The translations under genes were made by a program, and so were the position numbers. A stretch of DNA of 64,000 nucleotides from Carnegiea gigantea (Eukaryota; Streptophyta; Magnoliopsida; Caryophyllales; Cactaceae). The notes beneath the pieces are model-generated. The model saw nothing but the letters and a program-made list of their open reading frames with translations, did no database searches and was not told the origin of the DNA. Location: positions 337,501 to 401,500 of the forward strand of contig JAKOGI010000417.1 of assembly GCA_029747015.1 (NCBI GenBank). Reading direction: 5' to 3'. Positions 35,177 through 46,950 of this stretch are shown piece after piece (the first letter of the stretch is position 1; the number at the start of each line of letters is the position of its first letter).

Positions 35177-36127
35177 TTAGGCAGTCCGCGGTAATGTGTC
35201 CAAGTCCTTGGCACTTAAATATCTTCTAGTCCTTGGCACTTTTCTATTTAGGAGTGGAAATAGGACTCCCCTTCTTAAAGGGCTGGTTATGGGGTAGAGG
35301 CTTAGAAAACTCACGTTTAAAGGGCCTAGCTTTTCTTTGTTTCTCAACGTTGTGAGTAAGGACACAAACTTCATCAAAGGTAGTGAACTATTGCAATTCA
35401 ACCACATTATCATACTTAGGCTCAAGTCTTCCTAACTACCTAACTATGGTTTGCTCTTTTGGCTCTTGAATATCACACTTTATCATGCATTTCTCAAACT
35501 CACGTGTGTATTCTTCAACATTGAGGTTGCCTTGAGTAAGATTATGGAGTTGGGAGTAACCATCTTGGATGTAAGTTGGGGGTAGAAACCGTGACTTGAG
35601 CTTGGCTTTCATCTTCTCCCAAGTTTTGATTTTGCTCTTTCGATTTCTAACTCTCTTCACACATAGGTTAGTCCATTATAATGAGGTGCACTTCCTAAGC
35701 CTAAGAGCAACCAGCTTGACCTTTTTATTTTTAAGAACATCCTTATACTCAAAGATACGTTCAAGCATATGCATCCATTCAAGAAACTCGTCTAGATCAA
35801 GTTTTCCTTCAAATTCGGGAATTTTAACTCTAAAATCATTAGAGTTGGCTTGGGGTCTTCGTTCCCTCCTTGTTCTCCTAAAAAGTCATCTTCACTAGAT
35901 AAACTTAAAGGATTGCTTGCTGCTTCTTCTCCGTGATTAGAACAGGTAGGTTGAGCATGCATCTTCTGTTTTTGCTTCATAAATTCACGAAGCTGCCTTC
36001 TCAAGTATTCATTTTGAGCCTTAAGCTCTCGATTAGAATCTTTAAGCCCTTGATTGGAGGTTGAAATTGCTTGGCTGTTCTTTAAAATAGCTTCAAGTTT
36101 CTCGTCTAAACTCATGCTAGTACTCAT
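35177..36127 (-). pseudogene. Gag of element D
   Basis: N-terminal coiled coil in 35792-36127 (MSLDEKLEAILKNSQAIS, LKDSNRELKAQNEYLRRQLRE; heptad-like Leu spacing), then a Retrotrans_gag domain (35436-35660: KIKTWEKMKAKLKSRFLPP, YSQLHNLTQGNLNVEEYTREF, QTIVR), then a zinc-finger region at 35177-35230. Frame breaks near 35430 and 35790. The start at 36127 fits the family (MSTSMS) and lies about 105 bp from the primer site. Confidence 0.85.
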
Positions 36128-36232
36128 GGTGTAACCAGGTAGACTTGGATAGATTTGGGGTTTGTGTTTGGGAACATGTTTAGGATGGATTCTGGAAATG
36201 TGGGGGTGGTTTCAAGGCTAATGAGAAACTCA

Positions 36233-36244
36233 GCTCTGATACCA
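36233..36244 (-). other. Primer-binding site, tRNA-iMet type (D)
   Basis: The minus strand reads TGGTATCAGAGC, a perfect match to the complement of the initiator tRNA-Met 3' end, four bases inside the LTR. Confidence 0.95.
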
Positions 36245-36248
36245 AAGT

Positions 36249-37519
36249 TAATGGACACACGACCAAATGAAACTCTCACTCAAAGGGGAATGCAAGCAAA
36301 GCTAGAGCAAGCTAGATTCTAGGCTTATGTTTGAGTGAATCCAAGAGTAATGTGGATGAAAGATAGAAACTAAACTTAAGTCTTGGATACAAAAAAAACC
36401 ACCAAAATCACGGTTAGGGCCTTTAACTTCAATTAGGATACAAAAACACCATCTAATTAAGAGTTAAGACTCACTTGATTACCACCTAACTTGGCCTAAG
36501 CTAGGATAACCAAGTAAGCATTTGGTTTGTTCAAAGGAGCCAGGCTCTCTTTCTCATTCAAGGCTAAGCAATCTAATTACAAAAATGAGCTACTTGCTAT
36601 GCTTATAAATGCCCTATGCTGCCTAGGAAATGAATTAGAGGATTGTTCATGCTTAGGAAACCTCTAAGTACACTTAAAGCTAGCTTGCATCCAGTTTACA
36701 TATAAAGCATGATTAACTAAGCTAACTACAAGTAATAATCCTAGCAAAGTAAAAGATTAAAGCCTAAATGTATCATAAACTCCACAATTAGCCTTAAGAA
36801 GGTTGCATTCACACGGAGGAGAGAGGAAAAGGCTGCTCGAGACATGCACTTTTCGACTAGCCAATCTGAGCATCCTTGCCTTTCTTCCTTCAATCACCAT
36901 TGGTAGCTCATTTGGTTAGGCTGAAAAGGATCCATGATTATGCTGCTAACTACTTTTAACCTCTAATGATGCTTCTTAGTCTTGAATGGATGGCAAAAGG
37001 ATAAATAATCACCACAGCAGCTTATCGGGTGCAAGATACTAATCCTGGCCAGCTTTGTGCAGTTGCATTTCCTTGCTTTGGAATTGATTTAAGCTTGATT
37101 TCCTTACCTAGGGGGGAACCTCAGGATGTGTATAAACCAATTGTTAAGAAAACAGGTTTAATTTAACTTTTTCTGGCCTAAAACATCATCTAAATAGAAC
37201 CGGGCAAAACCGGACTCAATTTAGCACAGTTTGCAAAATGGCCCTGGTTCTTCATTATGCACCTGATTCAACATGAATTCTTTGGTTGGAGCAGATAGCT
37301 AACATCTTGGGGAAGCTGAATATGCAAAAATATTTGACTTAAACCTCAAGGAGGCCTAAGTAATCACGAACACAAAATCGGGCTTGTAATCTACCTTGAA
37401 CCCAGATGCTTTTGTTTGAGTCCCTTGCAAAATATGGGACATCTTAGGATTTGGGCTAATAAATTAAGACTTCCTTGACTTGTTTGAGCACCAACATTTG
37501 GCTTGATGAGAGTCCATCA
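36249..37519 (-). repeat. 5' LTR of element D
   Basis: Starts TAATGGACACACGACC (first TG mutated to TA on the plus strand) and ends GAGTCCATCA, followed by GTGGG. It is 31 bp longer than its partner. Confidence 0.92.
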
Positions 37520-37552
37520 GTGGGGCACAGTAGGAAGTTTCAACTTGTCCAT
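37520..37552 (-). pseudogene. Slice of the element C protease gene between D and E
   Basis: A 33-bp remainder of C. On the minus strand it encodes DKLKLPTVPH, which continues the peptide GDSCTNVASKTMV found beyond element E (44375-44440) and leads into the part beyond element D (30636). It fixes both insertion sites to the base. Confidence 0.85.
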
Positions 37553-39198
37553 TTTTTGCGCTAAAAATACGCCATTTATATAATACCCTTATGCTTAATT
37601 TATGCTCAAAATAAGTGTGATTTGTAGATTTTTATTTGATTTGATTTTATTTGTAGGTATTGAATTTGGAAAAAAAAATGGAAAAAGATGAAGAAATGCT
37701 GAAAATGAAGAGTTGGGCCAAATTAATTCAAATCCAACCAAAAGCCCTTAGCCTATTCTCCCTTATAACCCATTAGAATTAAAAAAATAAAAATAGAAGG
37801 AACGAAACTAAATATTTAAATAGCCCCATGCGTTTTGGGCACGTGACCACCTCCCCAATTCACTCTCTCTCTCTCCTCGGCTAAAACAAAAACAGACCCA
37901 GACCCCCCTTTCTTCGGTTCTTCTATCTTCGACATCCTCACCATCATCGCCATCTCTCTCTCTCAACATAGGAAGTGTCTTCCATCCTCACCGTTTTCAC
38001 TCATCACCATTATCCTTTCCACCTTGCATGCGCCAAACACACCAAATCGCCTCCACAATCAGCTCAGCACTGTCCACATCAGACACGATCGAAGGGCCAA
38101 GATTGAACAGGTTTGGGTATAAATCAAGGCAGCAGAGGCACTAGGTATTAATCTAGGTTTAGTTTAAGTTTTTCTGGTTTAATTTAGGGTTTTTAGTTCT
38201 TCATTTTTAGCTTCAATTTTCGTTTTTGAGATAGATTCAGGTTTCGAGTATTGCCCGAATTCCTTCTCTGTTTGTGATTTTTTATCTATTTTTCACGACC
38301 TCCAAATTTATGTAATCTATTTAAATTGTGTTGAATTGGTGATGTTTTGGTTTGGAAATTCCCTATCTTCAATTGGATGTGGGTTAGTTGATTAAATGCA
38401 CCAATTGCCTCTCCCCTGGTCTACCTTTCTCTATTTCAACTCTCAGTTTTAGGGTTTTAATTTAGGGTTCTGGGTAGTCTAATTTTAGTTTTGAGTGACT
38501 TAGAGTTTTGGTTTTGGGGTTTTAAATTTAGGTATTTCGTTATCTTGCTTTTGAATGTTAGATCTGATCTGGTATGCAATTTCTTATTTTCGACGCTTGG
38601 TTTGTTGATTTAGAGCACATAATTATAATCTACAACATGTAATTGCACAGATGGTGGTATGTTCTTGTTCTGGATTACCTTGGCTGAGCTCTGTCTTTCA
38701 TCATTGATGGAGCTCGAGTCCATCTCCTCCATTTTCACATGATCTGGATTGTTTGTTCAGTATCTTGTGATAAATTGTGCTCTGCTTCATGCCTTCATTA
38801 TTCTCTCAATTACAAAGGATGAGTTAAGATTAATATGTTTTCCGTCATATTATTTAGTTAGATGTCATTATATGTTTTGTTTCAATGTATTATTATTCAC
38901 TATCACTTACTTTATATTAGTTTAATTACGTGCTTATTCAGGATTGATTATGAGTTTGGTAATGCAGTAGTTAAGGCGTTTTGGATTTGGTTACCTATGT
39001 GTGTACTTAGCAATAATCTAAATTAGCTCTCCTTATTCATGTTAGATTGGTTGTATTTTTAATTAATTTTGAATGTATTAGTTTAAACTACTCCTTTCTG
39101 ACCGTAATCTCACCCTCGTCCCTGTGGAGGCGACCCTCAAGTTTTACGATGATAGTTATACGCTCGCGGCTTTATTTTAGACTCAAAATTATCGTACA
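37553..39198 (+). repeat. 5' LTR of element E
   Basis: About 1.65 kb, TGCGCTAAAAATACG near the start (TG at 37557), CGTACA at the end. It contains (CT)6 at about 37952-37964, where the right LTR has a much longer CT tract. Confidence 0.88.
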
Positions 39199-39204
39199 AG
39201 TTTT

Positions 39205-39223
39205 TGGCGCCGTTACCAGAACG
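39205..39223 (+). other. Primer-binding site, tRNA-Asp type (E)
   Basis: TGGCGCCGTTACCAGAACG against TGGCGCCGTTGCCGGGGA; the first ten bases are exact. Confidence 0.9.
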
Positions 39224-39404
39224 ACGACATGATATTAGGTCGCATTGTCTTTTTCTTAGCTACTTTCTTATTAGTTGCATAGATCTTCTTTTACTTTGCT
39301 CATCTTGTTATTAATTGTGACTTATATTTTGGTGATATTTTAGATTAAATGATTTTTATGCTCAGTGTGTTAATTATTGTTTTGAGAAATAGAAATTTGC
39401 GAAG

Positions 39405-40740
39405 TGATCTTTGAGGGTTTTAATGATGAATATCAGGGTCATGTTGAGACTATGTACCTTCGGGATTTTGGATGTTTATTCCCTAAGACTCCTGATGAAA
39501 TTTAGGATTTCTTTTTGACTCATGATTCGTGGGAGTATGATAATGCCAGAGAGACCTTTAGTCACCCCATTCCCGACCCTTATATGATGTATGCCACATC
39601 TTTAGATGAGAGTCAGATTGTGGGTATATCTTACAAGCACTCTCATTCTCCATGTACTCTTGTTTCATGTGATTATTGTTATTCATCTGACCATGATGTT
39701 TATACTTGTTTATTCCTTGGTAGACCACATAGACTGAAGGCATTGGCTGCCTTTAATAGGGAGATTTACTTGCAAAGTTTACTCAAGACTAACCTTAGGT
39801 CTTGCGGTGACTTTGATATTAGGACTGAGACAATGATTCCTTTAGGGCATGATTATTATGATGATACACCTTGTGATGACTTGAGGTTTCGGCTAACTCC
39901 TTATCTCCTTTAGCGGTTGCATCCTCCCTAGAGTTCAGCACAGTTAGTGATCAACCGAGGGTAATCTGACTGTTTATAAGTCGTCTCTTCCCTTGGCTCC
40001 CTTAGGAGAGCTCGAGGAGGGAGACGGATCTGAGACTAATGCTACCTTTGCTGATCAGTGTGGCATATTAGTTAAGTCAGAGGATACCTTTTCTAAGGAG
40101 CATTCTCTTGATGAGCCTTCTGTTATGGATTTCAGTGAGGTTACACCTCCTGACAAGCTTATTAATCCCATTTCTGATAAGTCTACCATTAACTTAGCTC
40201 CTCCCTCCTATGTCACCACTTTCTTCTCCCCTCCCCATTATTCTTCCTTCTCTAGACCCTCCCGAGCCTACTTTTGTAAACTCTGAGACCTTTGTGCTTG
40301 ATAGTCCTTAGACTTTTGATGATAGTGACATAGAGAGACTCGAGGATCACTTTGTTGAGGTGAAGGACTTGACTTTAGGCCTTCCCATGAGCTTTGATTT
40401 TTGTATTTCACCTGATTGGCCTTACCTTCATTTTTTCCCTTCCCTTTTAGAGATGTTGGACTTCATTTTGGTCATTCAGACCACTCTCGATGGTCCATAT
40501 ATTCATATAGTTATACCATTGTTAGACCATTGACTAGTGCATTTGATTTTACATATACACATTTCTCGTTTGATTGGGCTAACAGCTTTGTTAAATTCAA
40601 GAGAGCCTTGAGTTGCATCGCGTTTATGCACTTGATTTGGGTTACACCTATTGTTTCTGACTATGTTCATTTTGGTGAGGAATATGCCTGACTGTTTGAC
40701 AAGCTGCTTCAAGCTTTGGTTGGTTTTGATGAGTAGCAGT
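39405..40740 (+). pseudogene. Gag-like zinc-knuckle protein of element E, broken
   Basis: The frame from about 39410 to 39913 carries one stop (TAG 39501-39503) and encodes a CCHC knuckle, C-D-Y-C-Y-S-S-D-H-D-V-Y-T-C (C-x2-C-x4-H-x4-C) at about 39659-39700, followed by LGRPHRLKALAAFNREIYL. Further segments in other frames (39993-40286, 40290-40420, 40416-40691) look like the rest of the same protein: acidic, Pro/Ser-rich, then DWANSFVKFKRALSCI and HFGEEYA near 40590-40690. The original would have been some 430 residues. A single CCHC knuckle suggests nucleic-acid binding, as in Gag; no homologue with known function is recalled. No protease or reverse transcriptase follows. Confidence 0.65.
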
Positions 40741-42671
40741 TTATGAGCTGAGATGGAGTGGCTGATGCTCCATGGTCCTCCTCTATGTCATTTACATGAG
40801 GCATTTAGTTTGGGTACAATTAGTAGCCAACCTGGTATGATCGTTCCACCCCCTTCCTTATTCTCCTTTTTCATTTCTTTCTTTCTTTTTGTACATAGTT
40901 GTGGATATTTAGGACTATAATTGTATGGGTGATCAATCTTGAGGAGCAATTTAGAATTTGTTGAGACAAGTTGCTATGATCACCCTTGGTTGTATTGTGA
41001 TGTATTTTGTTTTGTGAATACCTATTAGTTGTGGATATCAAGAATTGTAAATAGTCGTGGATATCTAGTATTATGAATGTATATGTTTGAGTTATATGTT
41101 TTGTTTCTTTGGTTTATGAGCTTGGGTTTCTCCTTGGTTTTGTTTCTGTTTCATACTTTGTTTTTGTTCCCTTTGGTGTTTTAGTGCTTTTGTTTTGGTG
41201 TTTTATTTTGTTTTTCTTTTCTTTTGTCTCTTGTTTTGTTTTAGGTTTCTTTTGGTTTAGTTTGGTATTTAGTAGGTCCTTGGTCTTGTTGTATTTTTAT
41301 TTTAGTGATTATGTGTGTTTTGGTCTACTTTTGTTTTGTTTTGGTTTTGGTTTTATTTTATTTTAGAGTTTGGTTTTGTTTGTGCTTTCTTTTGTGATTT
41401 TGATTTGGTGATTTTGTGTTTGGTTTTGTTTTTATTTTTAGTGGTGTCCTAGTTTGTACATACTTGAGGATTTATGCTAATTTTACAGTTGTGTAACTTA
41501 TGTGTTACTTTTTGGTGTCTTAGTTCCCACAATGAGGACATTATGGAGTTTTCTTGTGGGAGTAAGGTACCTATTTGTACATATTTTTATCGAAACTTTT
41601 TAAAAATTCAAAAAGATTTTTCTTTTTCTTTTAGGATGTGTGTTCCTTCTTTGGCAATTGTGATCCCATGTGCTAGGTTATTGAGTTATATGAAAATAGA
41701 GTTTGCATGATGAGATGTGTAGTTAAGGATGTAGAAATTTTTCATGATAACCCCACCTCGTATGTGTGATTTTGTGCTACCTTGCTCACTTTATCATCAA
41801 TTTTTTGGGTCTTGTTGTTAAGTTGACACGTGAACTATTTGTTTGTGGAAGTTACTTTCTAAGCTTTTGAAAAATGAGGAAAAAAATGAAAAAAGGAAAT
41901 TTTCTAAAAAAAGAGTTAATAAAAACCCGAGCACCAATGTTCACAGTCACTATCTTTATTTCATATATTTAATTGCCTTGAATATGTGCTATTTACTTTA
42001 TTACACATCTGTTTGAGCGACGAAATAAGTGCTTTGCACAATCGAATAGAACCCCTTTTTAAGGAAGGCTTGAATATTTGCAAGTCAAGCGGGTTTAGGA
42101 TGTGTGCGTTATCATTCTTGAAACAGAAAAGGAAAAAAAATGGAGGAAAGAAGGAAATTAGGCAAGGAAACGGGGATTGTGTTGATGTTAACAACTTGAC
42201 TCATAAGGATTGATACACATTTGCACATGCACTAAGGTGTACATATTATTGCATATTGTGTGTGGGGTGAAAAATGAGAGGTGCAATGCTTCTTTTGACT
42301 TGGATATCTTTTGATTTTTTATTCTATTTGTATACATTTTTATGATTTGGCTGCTAGGATGATGCAATTGCATGAATAATGTACATGATTTCCCCCATTA
42401 CTTGTATATATGCTTATGTTTTGAAAAAAACCAAAAAAGATTTTCTTTTGTTTTTGAAATGATTTTGTGGATGTTTCACTTGAAAACCCTGACGAGATCT
42501 CACTCGTCCACTTGGGAAACTAATGGGTTTAAAGGGCTTGTTGCATACGCTAAATACAACCGTGATTCCTAAAAAAGTGAGTTAGGATTTTCTTTTTCTT
42601 ATTTTCCATTTATTTTTAGGTACTTTAGTTGTTTTACTCAAAGACAAGCAAAATCTTAATATAGGGGTATT
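40741..42671 (+). other. Noncoding 3' part of element E internal region
   Basis: About 1.9 kb. At 41100-41470 the plus strand is almost only T and G (GTTTTGTTTT-like), which gives an artificial hydrophobic frame. The part 41740-42600 is related to the internal region of element H. Confidence 0.7.
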
Positions 42672-43073
42672 TCTTTGCACCAAAAATATGCTATTTATAT
42701 AATACGCTTATGCTTAATCTATGCTCAAAGTAAGTGTTATTTTTATATTTTTATTTGATTTTTTTTTGTTTGTAGGTATTGAATAATTTGGAAAAAATGT
42801 AGAAAAAAGATGAAGAAATGCCAAAAATGAAGCATTGGGCCAAATTGGTTCAAACCTAACCAAAAGCCCTTAGCTCATTCTCTCTTATAACCCATTAGAA
42901 TCAAACGAAAGTAATAAAAATAAAAGGAACAAAACCTAAATACCCCAGTAGCCCTATGCGTGTTCAGCACGTGACCGCCCCCCTTAATTTACTCTCTCTC
43001 CCTCGGCTAAAACAAAAACAGACCCAGACCCCCCCTCTGCTGTTCTTCTGTCTTCGACATCCTCACCATTATC

Positions 43074-43126
<53 letters not shown>

Positions 43127-44374
43127 ACACAGCAAGTATCTCCTATCCTCACCATCTTCACTCATCACCATCATCCTTTCCACCTTCTTGCATGCACCCA
43201 ACACACCAAATCGCCTCCACAATTAGCCAACGTATCATCATCAGCACTATCCACATCAGATGCGATCGAAGGGCTGAGATTGAACGGGTTCCGATATAAA
43301 TTAAGGCAGCAGCGACGCTAGCTATTAATCTAGGTTTACTTTAAGTTTTTCAGGTTTAATTTAGGGTTTTTAGTTCTTCATTTTTAGCTTCAATTTCCGT
43401 TTTCATGATAGATTTAGGTTTCGCGTATTACCCGAATTTCTTCTCTTCTGGAGATTTTTTATCTATTTTTCGCAACCTCCAAATTTATGTAATTAGTTTG
43501 AATTATGTTGAATTGGTGGTGTTTTGGTTTGGAAATTCTCGTTCACAAATCGGATGTGGGTTAGTTGATTGAATACACCGATTGCCTCTCCCCTGATCTA
43601 CCTTTCTCTATTGCAACTCTCAGTTTTAGGGTTTTAATTTAAGGCTCTAGGTAGTCTAATTTTGATTTTGAGTAATTTAGAGTTTTGGTTTTAGGGTTTT
43701 AAATTTCTTTATTTCGTTATCTTGCTTTCAAATGTCAGATCTGGTCTAGTATGCAATTTCATGTTTTCGAGGCTTGGTTTGTTGATTTGGAGCACACAAT
43801 TATAATATACAACATGTAATTGCACATATGTTGGTATGTTCTTGTTCTGGGTCACCTTGGCCAAGCTTTGTCCTTCATCATTGATGGAGCTCCAGTCCAT
43901 CTCCTCCATTATCACATGATCCAGGTTGTTCGATCGGTATCTTATGATAAATTGTGCTCTGCTTCATGCTTTCATTGTTCACTTAATTATAAAGGATGAG
44001 TAACGATTAATATGGTTTCTATCATATTATTTAGTTAGACGTCTTTATATTTATGTTTGAATGTATTATTATTCACTATCACTTAGTTTATATTTGTTTA
44101 ATTATGTGCTTATTGAGGACTGATTATGAGTTTGGCAATGTACCAGTTAAGGCTTTTTGGATTTGGTTAACTACGTGTGTAGTTAGCAATAATCTAAATT
44201 AGCTCTTCTTATTTATGTTAGATTGGTTGTAGTTTTAATTAATTTTGAATGTGTTAGTTTAAACTACTTTTTTGTGACCATAATCTTATCGTTGTCCCTG
44301 TGGAGACGACCCTCATGTTTTACGACGATAGTCATACACTTGCGCCTTTATTTTACACTTGAACTTTTTGTATA
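42672..44374 (+). repeat. 3' LTR of element E
   Basis: Starts after TAGGGGTA; TGCACC at 42676. Ends TTGTATA against CGTACA in the left copy. It contains a CT tract of about 23 units at 43079-43125. Confidence 0.88.
43079..43125. repeat. (CT)n microsatellite in the right LTR of E
   Basis: Expanded relative to (CT)6 at the same place in the left LTR. Confidence 0.95.
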
Positions 44375-44455
44375 TCCACCATGGTTTTGGAAGCCACATT
44401 AGTGCAGCTATCCCCATCTATGATCAGTGAGCAAATCTTCCCTCCAAGGGTACCA
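44375..44455 (-). pseudogene. Slice of the element C protease gene with the active-site region
   Basis: The minus strand reads GGKICSLIIDGDSCTNVAS and KTMV. This is the active-site region of the gypsy protease (I-I-D-G-D/G-S), with the Asp kept and the second Gly changed to Asp. The fusion with B2 sequence lies near 44455; the missing C sequence between here and 48200 (gag C-terminus and knuckle) was lost. Confidence 0.8.
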
Positions 44456-44469
44456 CCTTAGATACTCAG

Positions 44470-46700
44470 GTTGGAGATCCTTCTTCATCATCAAATGACG
44501 CCATAGCGTATTATCAGCATACAAGACAAATCGATAGAGTGCTCCATGAAAAGGACCATTATCATCATGTTCTATTTCAATATCAAAATCTAAATCGACT
44601 CTTTTCATAGGAGGTAAAGAAAGAACTACTTAGGTGAACTTGCTATAACCACTCATGGAAGATTCATAGGAAGTATAGGCCTCGACCTGAGGTATGCTAG
44701 GTTGCGTAGGAGTAACAAACTCCACCTTAGCATAACCTTGGTCGGAATCCTGAGTAGAAATCCAATCACACTCAGAAGGGTCAGGACAACTCCAACCATC
44801 CTCCATGTCAATTTCAGGAGAAAGAAGAAGTACATCGATTAGGAAAGGGTTAGAGGAAAAAAATTTCTCATCCATAAAACAAAATGCAGCATAATACCCC
44901 CTACTTCAAATCTTATCCGCCCCCCTTTACATCAATAATACAACCTGAAGTAGCCAAGAAGGGCCTACCAAGAATAATTTGGGCATCATTGGTTTCAGTC
45001 ATATCAGCAATGATAAGATCTTCTAACACGCAAAAAATCTTCTATTTTTACAGGCACATCATCCAATGTACCCAAAGGTCGCGTTCAGAACCATTTGCTA
45101 ATTGGAGTGAAAAGGGTGCGAGTCGTAATGGTCCTAAATGAAGCTTATGAAACATAGAGTAGGGCATCAAATTGATACTTACACCAAGGTCACATAAGGC
45201 TCTTTCAATTTTCATTTTTCCTACAACACAGAGGATAGAAAAGCTACCTGGGTCAGGAAGCTTAGGTGGAAAGACTGTAGGAATCTCAAAGCTATCATCT
45301 TTTATAAAAGTTATGGGTTTGCTACCATCATTTCTCTCCTTACTCTCAGCCATGATCACTTCTCTACCATCCTCAAGTGGTATGTCCTCAAGATCCTCTA
45401 CCCCTTCTTTCAATGTAATGCAATTACAATGCTCATGGTAGTTAGATTCGGGTTTACTAGGCAGTCTATGTGGAGGTGTACATGAAGACGTAACTTGTTG
45501 AGCTGTTTGAGCTTCCAACATCTTGTTGTAAGTAATAAGCATATCAACCTTGGAAGCCAATTGCTTAATGCACTCATCTTGCTTTTGTTGAGCCAAAACC
45601 ATATTCTCCATCATAGACTCTAAGTTGGATTTCTGAGGTGCTTGTTGAGGATAGGATGGTCTTTGAAATCTAAGGGGTGGTTTAAAATTCGTTTGGGGCA
45701 CAAGTGGGCCATTAGAATTATAAGAGAAATTAGGGTGATTTCTCCTATTTGAACTGTACGTGCTAGGTAAAAGATCATTTGTTGGTCTAAGATGGTAATT
45801 GTTCACATAGTTGACCTGATCACTCATATCTTGGATAAAAGGACTACCCACTCGACAATGCACAGTCAAATGATCAACTGATCCCCATATATCACATGAT
45901 AAGGAAGGGTTACTTGAACTAACAGAATTAACATTCAAGCATTCCAACTTTTGAGGCATATCATCAACTTTAGAAGGAAGCATAGAAATAGCATCTAATT
46001 CTAGCTTACCTCCAACCCAATTGGGTTGGGCTCTCTCAAACGACCATTGGAAATTGTTGAGGGTCATCTCTTTTATAAGATTGCATGCTTCATCTTCGGT
46101 TTTGTTCATAAGGGTACCTCCTACTGCCGCATCAATAGTAGACCTTAATGATTAGGTGACTGCATTATAACATGTCTGCATAATCATCCATCTTTGCAGA
46201 CCACGATGAGGGCATAATCATAAAAGATCTTTGAATTGCTCCTAGGCTTCAGTCTCATCTTCCTTTTGAGAGAAAGTAGTAATTTGATTCCGCAGGCTTG
46301 CCATCTTACTCAAAGGAAAAGAACTTGGCAAGAAAGATTTTTGTAAGCTCATCCCATGTCGTTATGCATCATGTAGGCAACGTAAAGCCACGCCCTCACC
46401 TTATTCCTAAGTGAAAAGGGAAATAGACGTTAGTGGATAGCATCCATAGAAACTCCGTTAAGCTTTAGCATACCACACACATCTAAGAAGATCGAGACAT
46501 GCAAGTTTGGATCTTCTAGCAGGGTGCCTTCGGACTAAGATTGTTGTAGCAATGGATATAAGGGGTTGTTTGAGCTTAAAGTTGGTCACTTCTACATTTG
46601 GCTGAGCAATGCTTAAGGAAATGCCTTGGACTCCCGGGGTAACAAAATCCCAGAGTGTCCTTCTTTGGCCACCTCATATTCCTGCCATTGCTGAAGAAAT
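44470..46700 (-). pseudogene. Gag-protease polyprotein of element B2
   Basis: The longest frame in the window, 45048-46109 (353 codons), covers the gag C-terminus (NLIKEMTLNNFQW), the Asn/Pro-rich spacer, a Gln-rich helix (LAQQKQDECIKQLASKVDML) and the protease, FPPKLPDPGSFSILCVVG then ALCDLGVSINLMP, where D-L-G-V replaces D-L-G-A. Its start codon is not the real one; gag continues upstream to about 46700 through stops (relatives of the B1 blocks at 46190-46350). Protease end and the acidic tail follow at 44408-44875 (MKRVDLDFDIEIEHDD). Order and pol-less layout are the same as in B1. Confidence 0.85.
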
Positions 46701-46924
46701 TGCTTGAGCCTTGAGTCTTTGCTCTTCTACCCTTAATTTCTTCCTTCTACAGCAAAAAGTCCTTTCGATTTCTGGTTCGAATTCAAATGGAAAGGGACTT
46801 CACATACAAAAGAGAAATCTGCAAAAGATGCAACAAAACTACTAACACAAATCAAAAATATAAAGAAAATAATAAAAAAAATGCTTAGTTAATTTCTAAG
46901 AGCTAACTCAATGTCCACAAATTT

Positions 46925-46943
46925 GGTCCCCGGTAACGGTGTC
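46925..46943 (-). other. Primer-binding site, tRNA-Asp type (B2)
   Basis: The minus strand reads TGACACCGTTACCGGGGAC, with G to A changes at three places relative to TGGCGCCGTTGCCGGGGA. Confidence 0.85.
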
Positions 46944-46950
46944 AAAAACT

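Larger units (their letters stand above)
30637..37519 (-). mobile_element. Element D: Ty3/gypsy retrotransposon nested in C
   Basis: 6883 bp, LTRs 30637-31876 and 36249-37519, target duplication GTGGG on both sides (30632-30636 and 37520-37524), polypurine tract and tRNA-iMet primer site in place. Gene order on the minus strand is gag, protease, reverse transcriptase, RNase H, integrase. It is related to, but distinct from, element C. All genes are broken. Confidence 0.95.
37553..44374 (+). mobile_element. Element E: non-autonomous Athila-like element with a single gag-like frame (TR-GAG type), nested in C
   Basis: LTRs at about 37553-39198 and 42672-44374 match along their length (ATTTATATAATACGCTTATGC, GATGAAGAAATG, GCTCTGCTTCATG). 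A tRNA-Asp primer site (39205-39223) follows the left LTR; a G-rich tract (TATAGGGGTA, 42660-42669) precedes the right one. The flanks are TCCAT (37548-37552) and TCCAC (44375-44379), a target duplication with one change. The internal 3.4 kb encode one broken frame with a zinc knuckle and no pol. Confidence 0.9.

Noticed and set aside
41109..41366. 85-codon hydrophobic open frame that looks like a multi-pass membrane protein
   Set aside because: It is the translation of a T/G-only tract in element E; such tracts always give Phe, Leu, Val, Cys and Gly.
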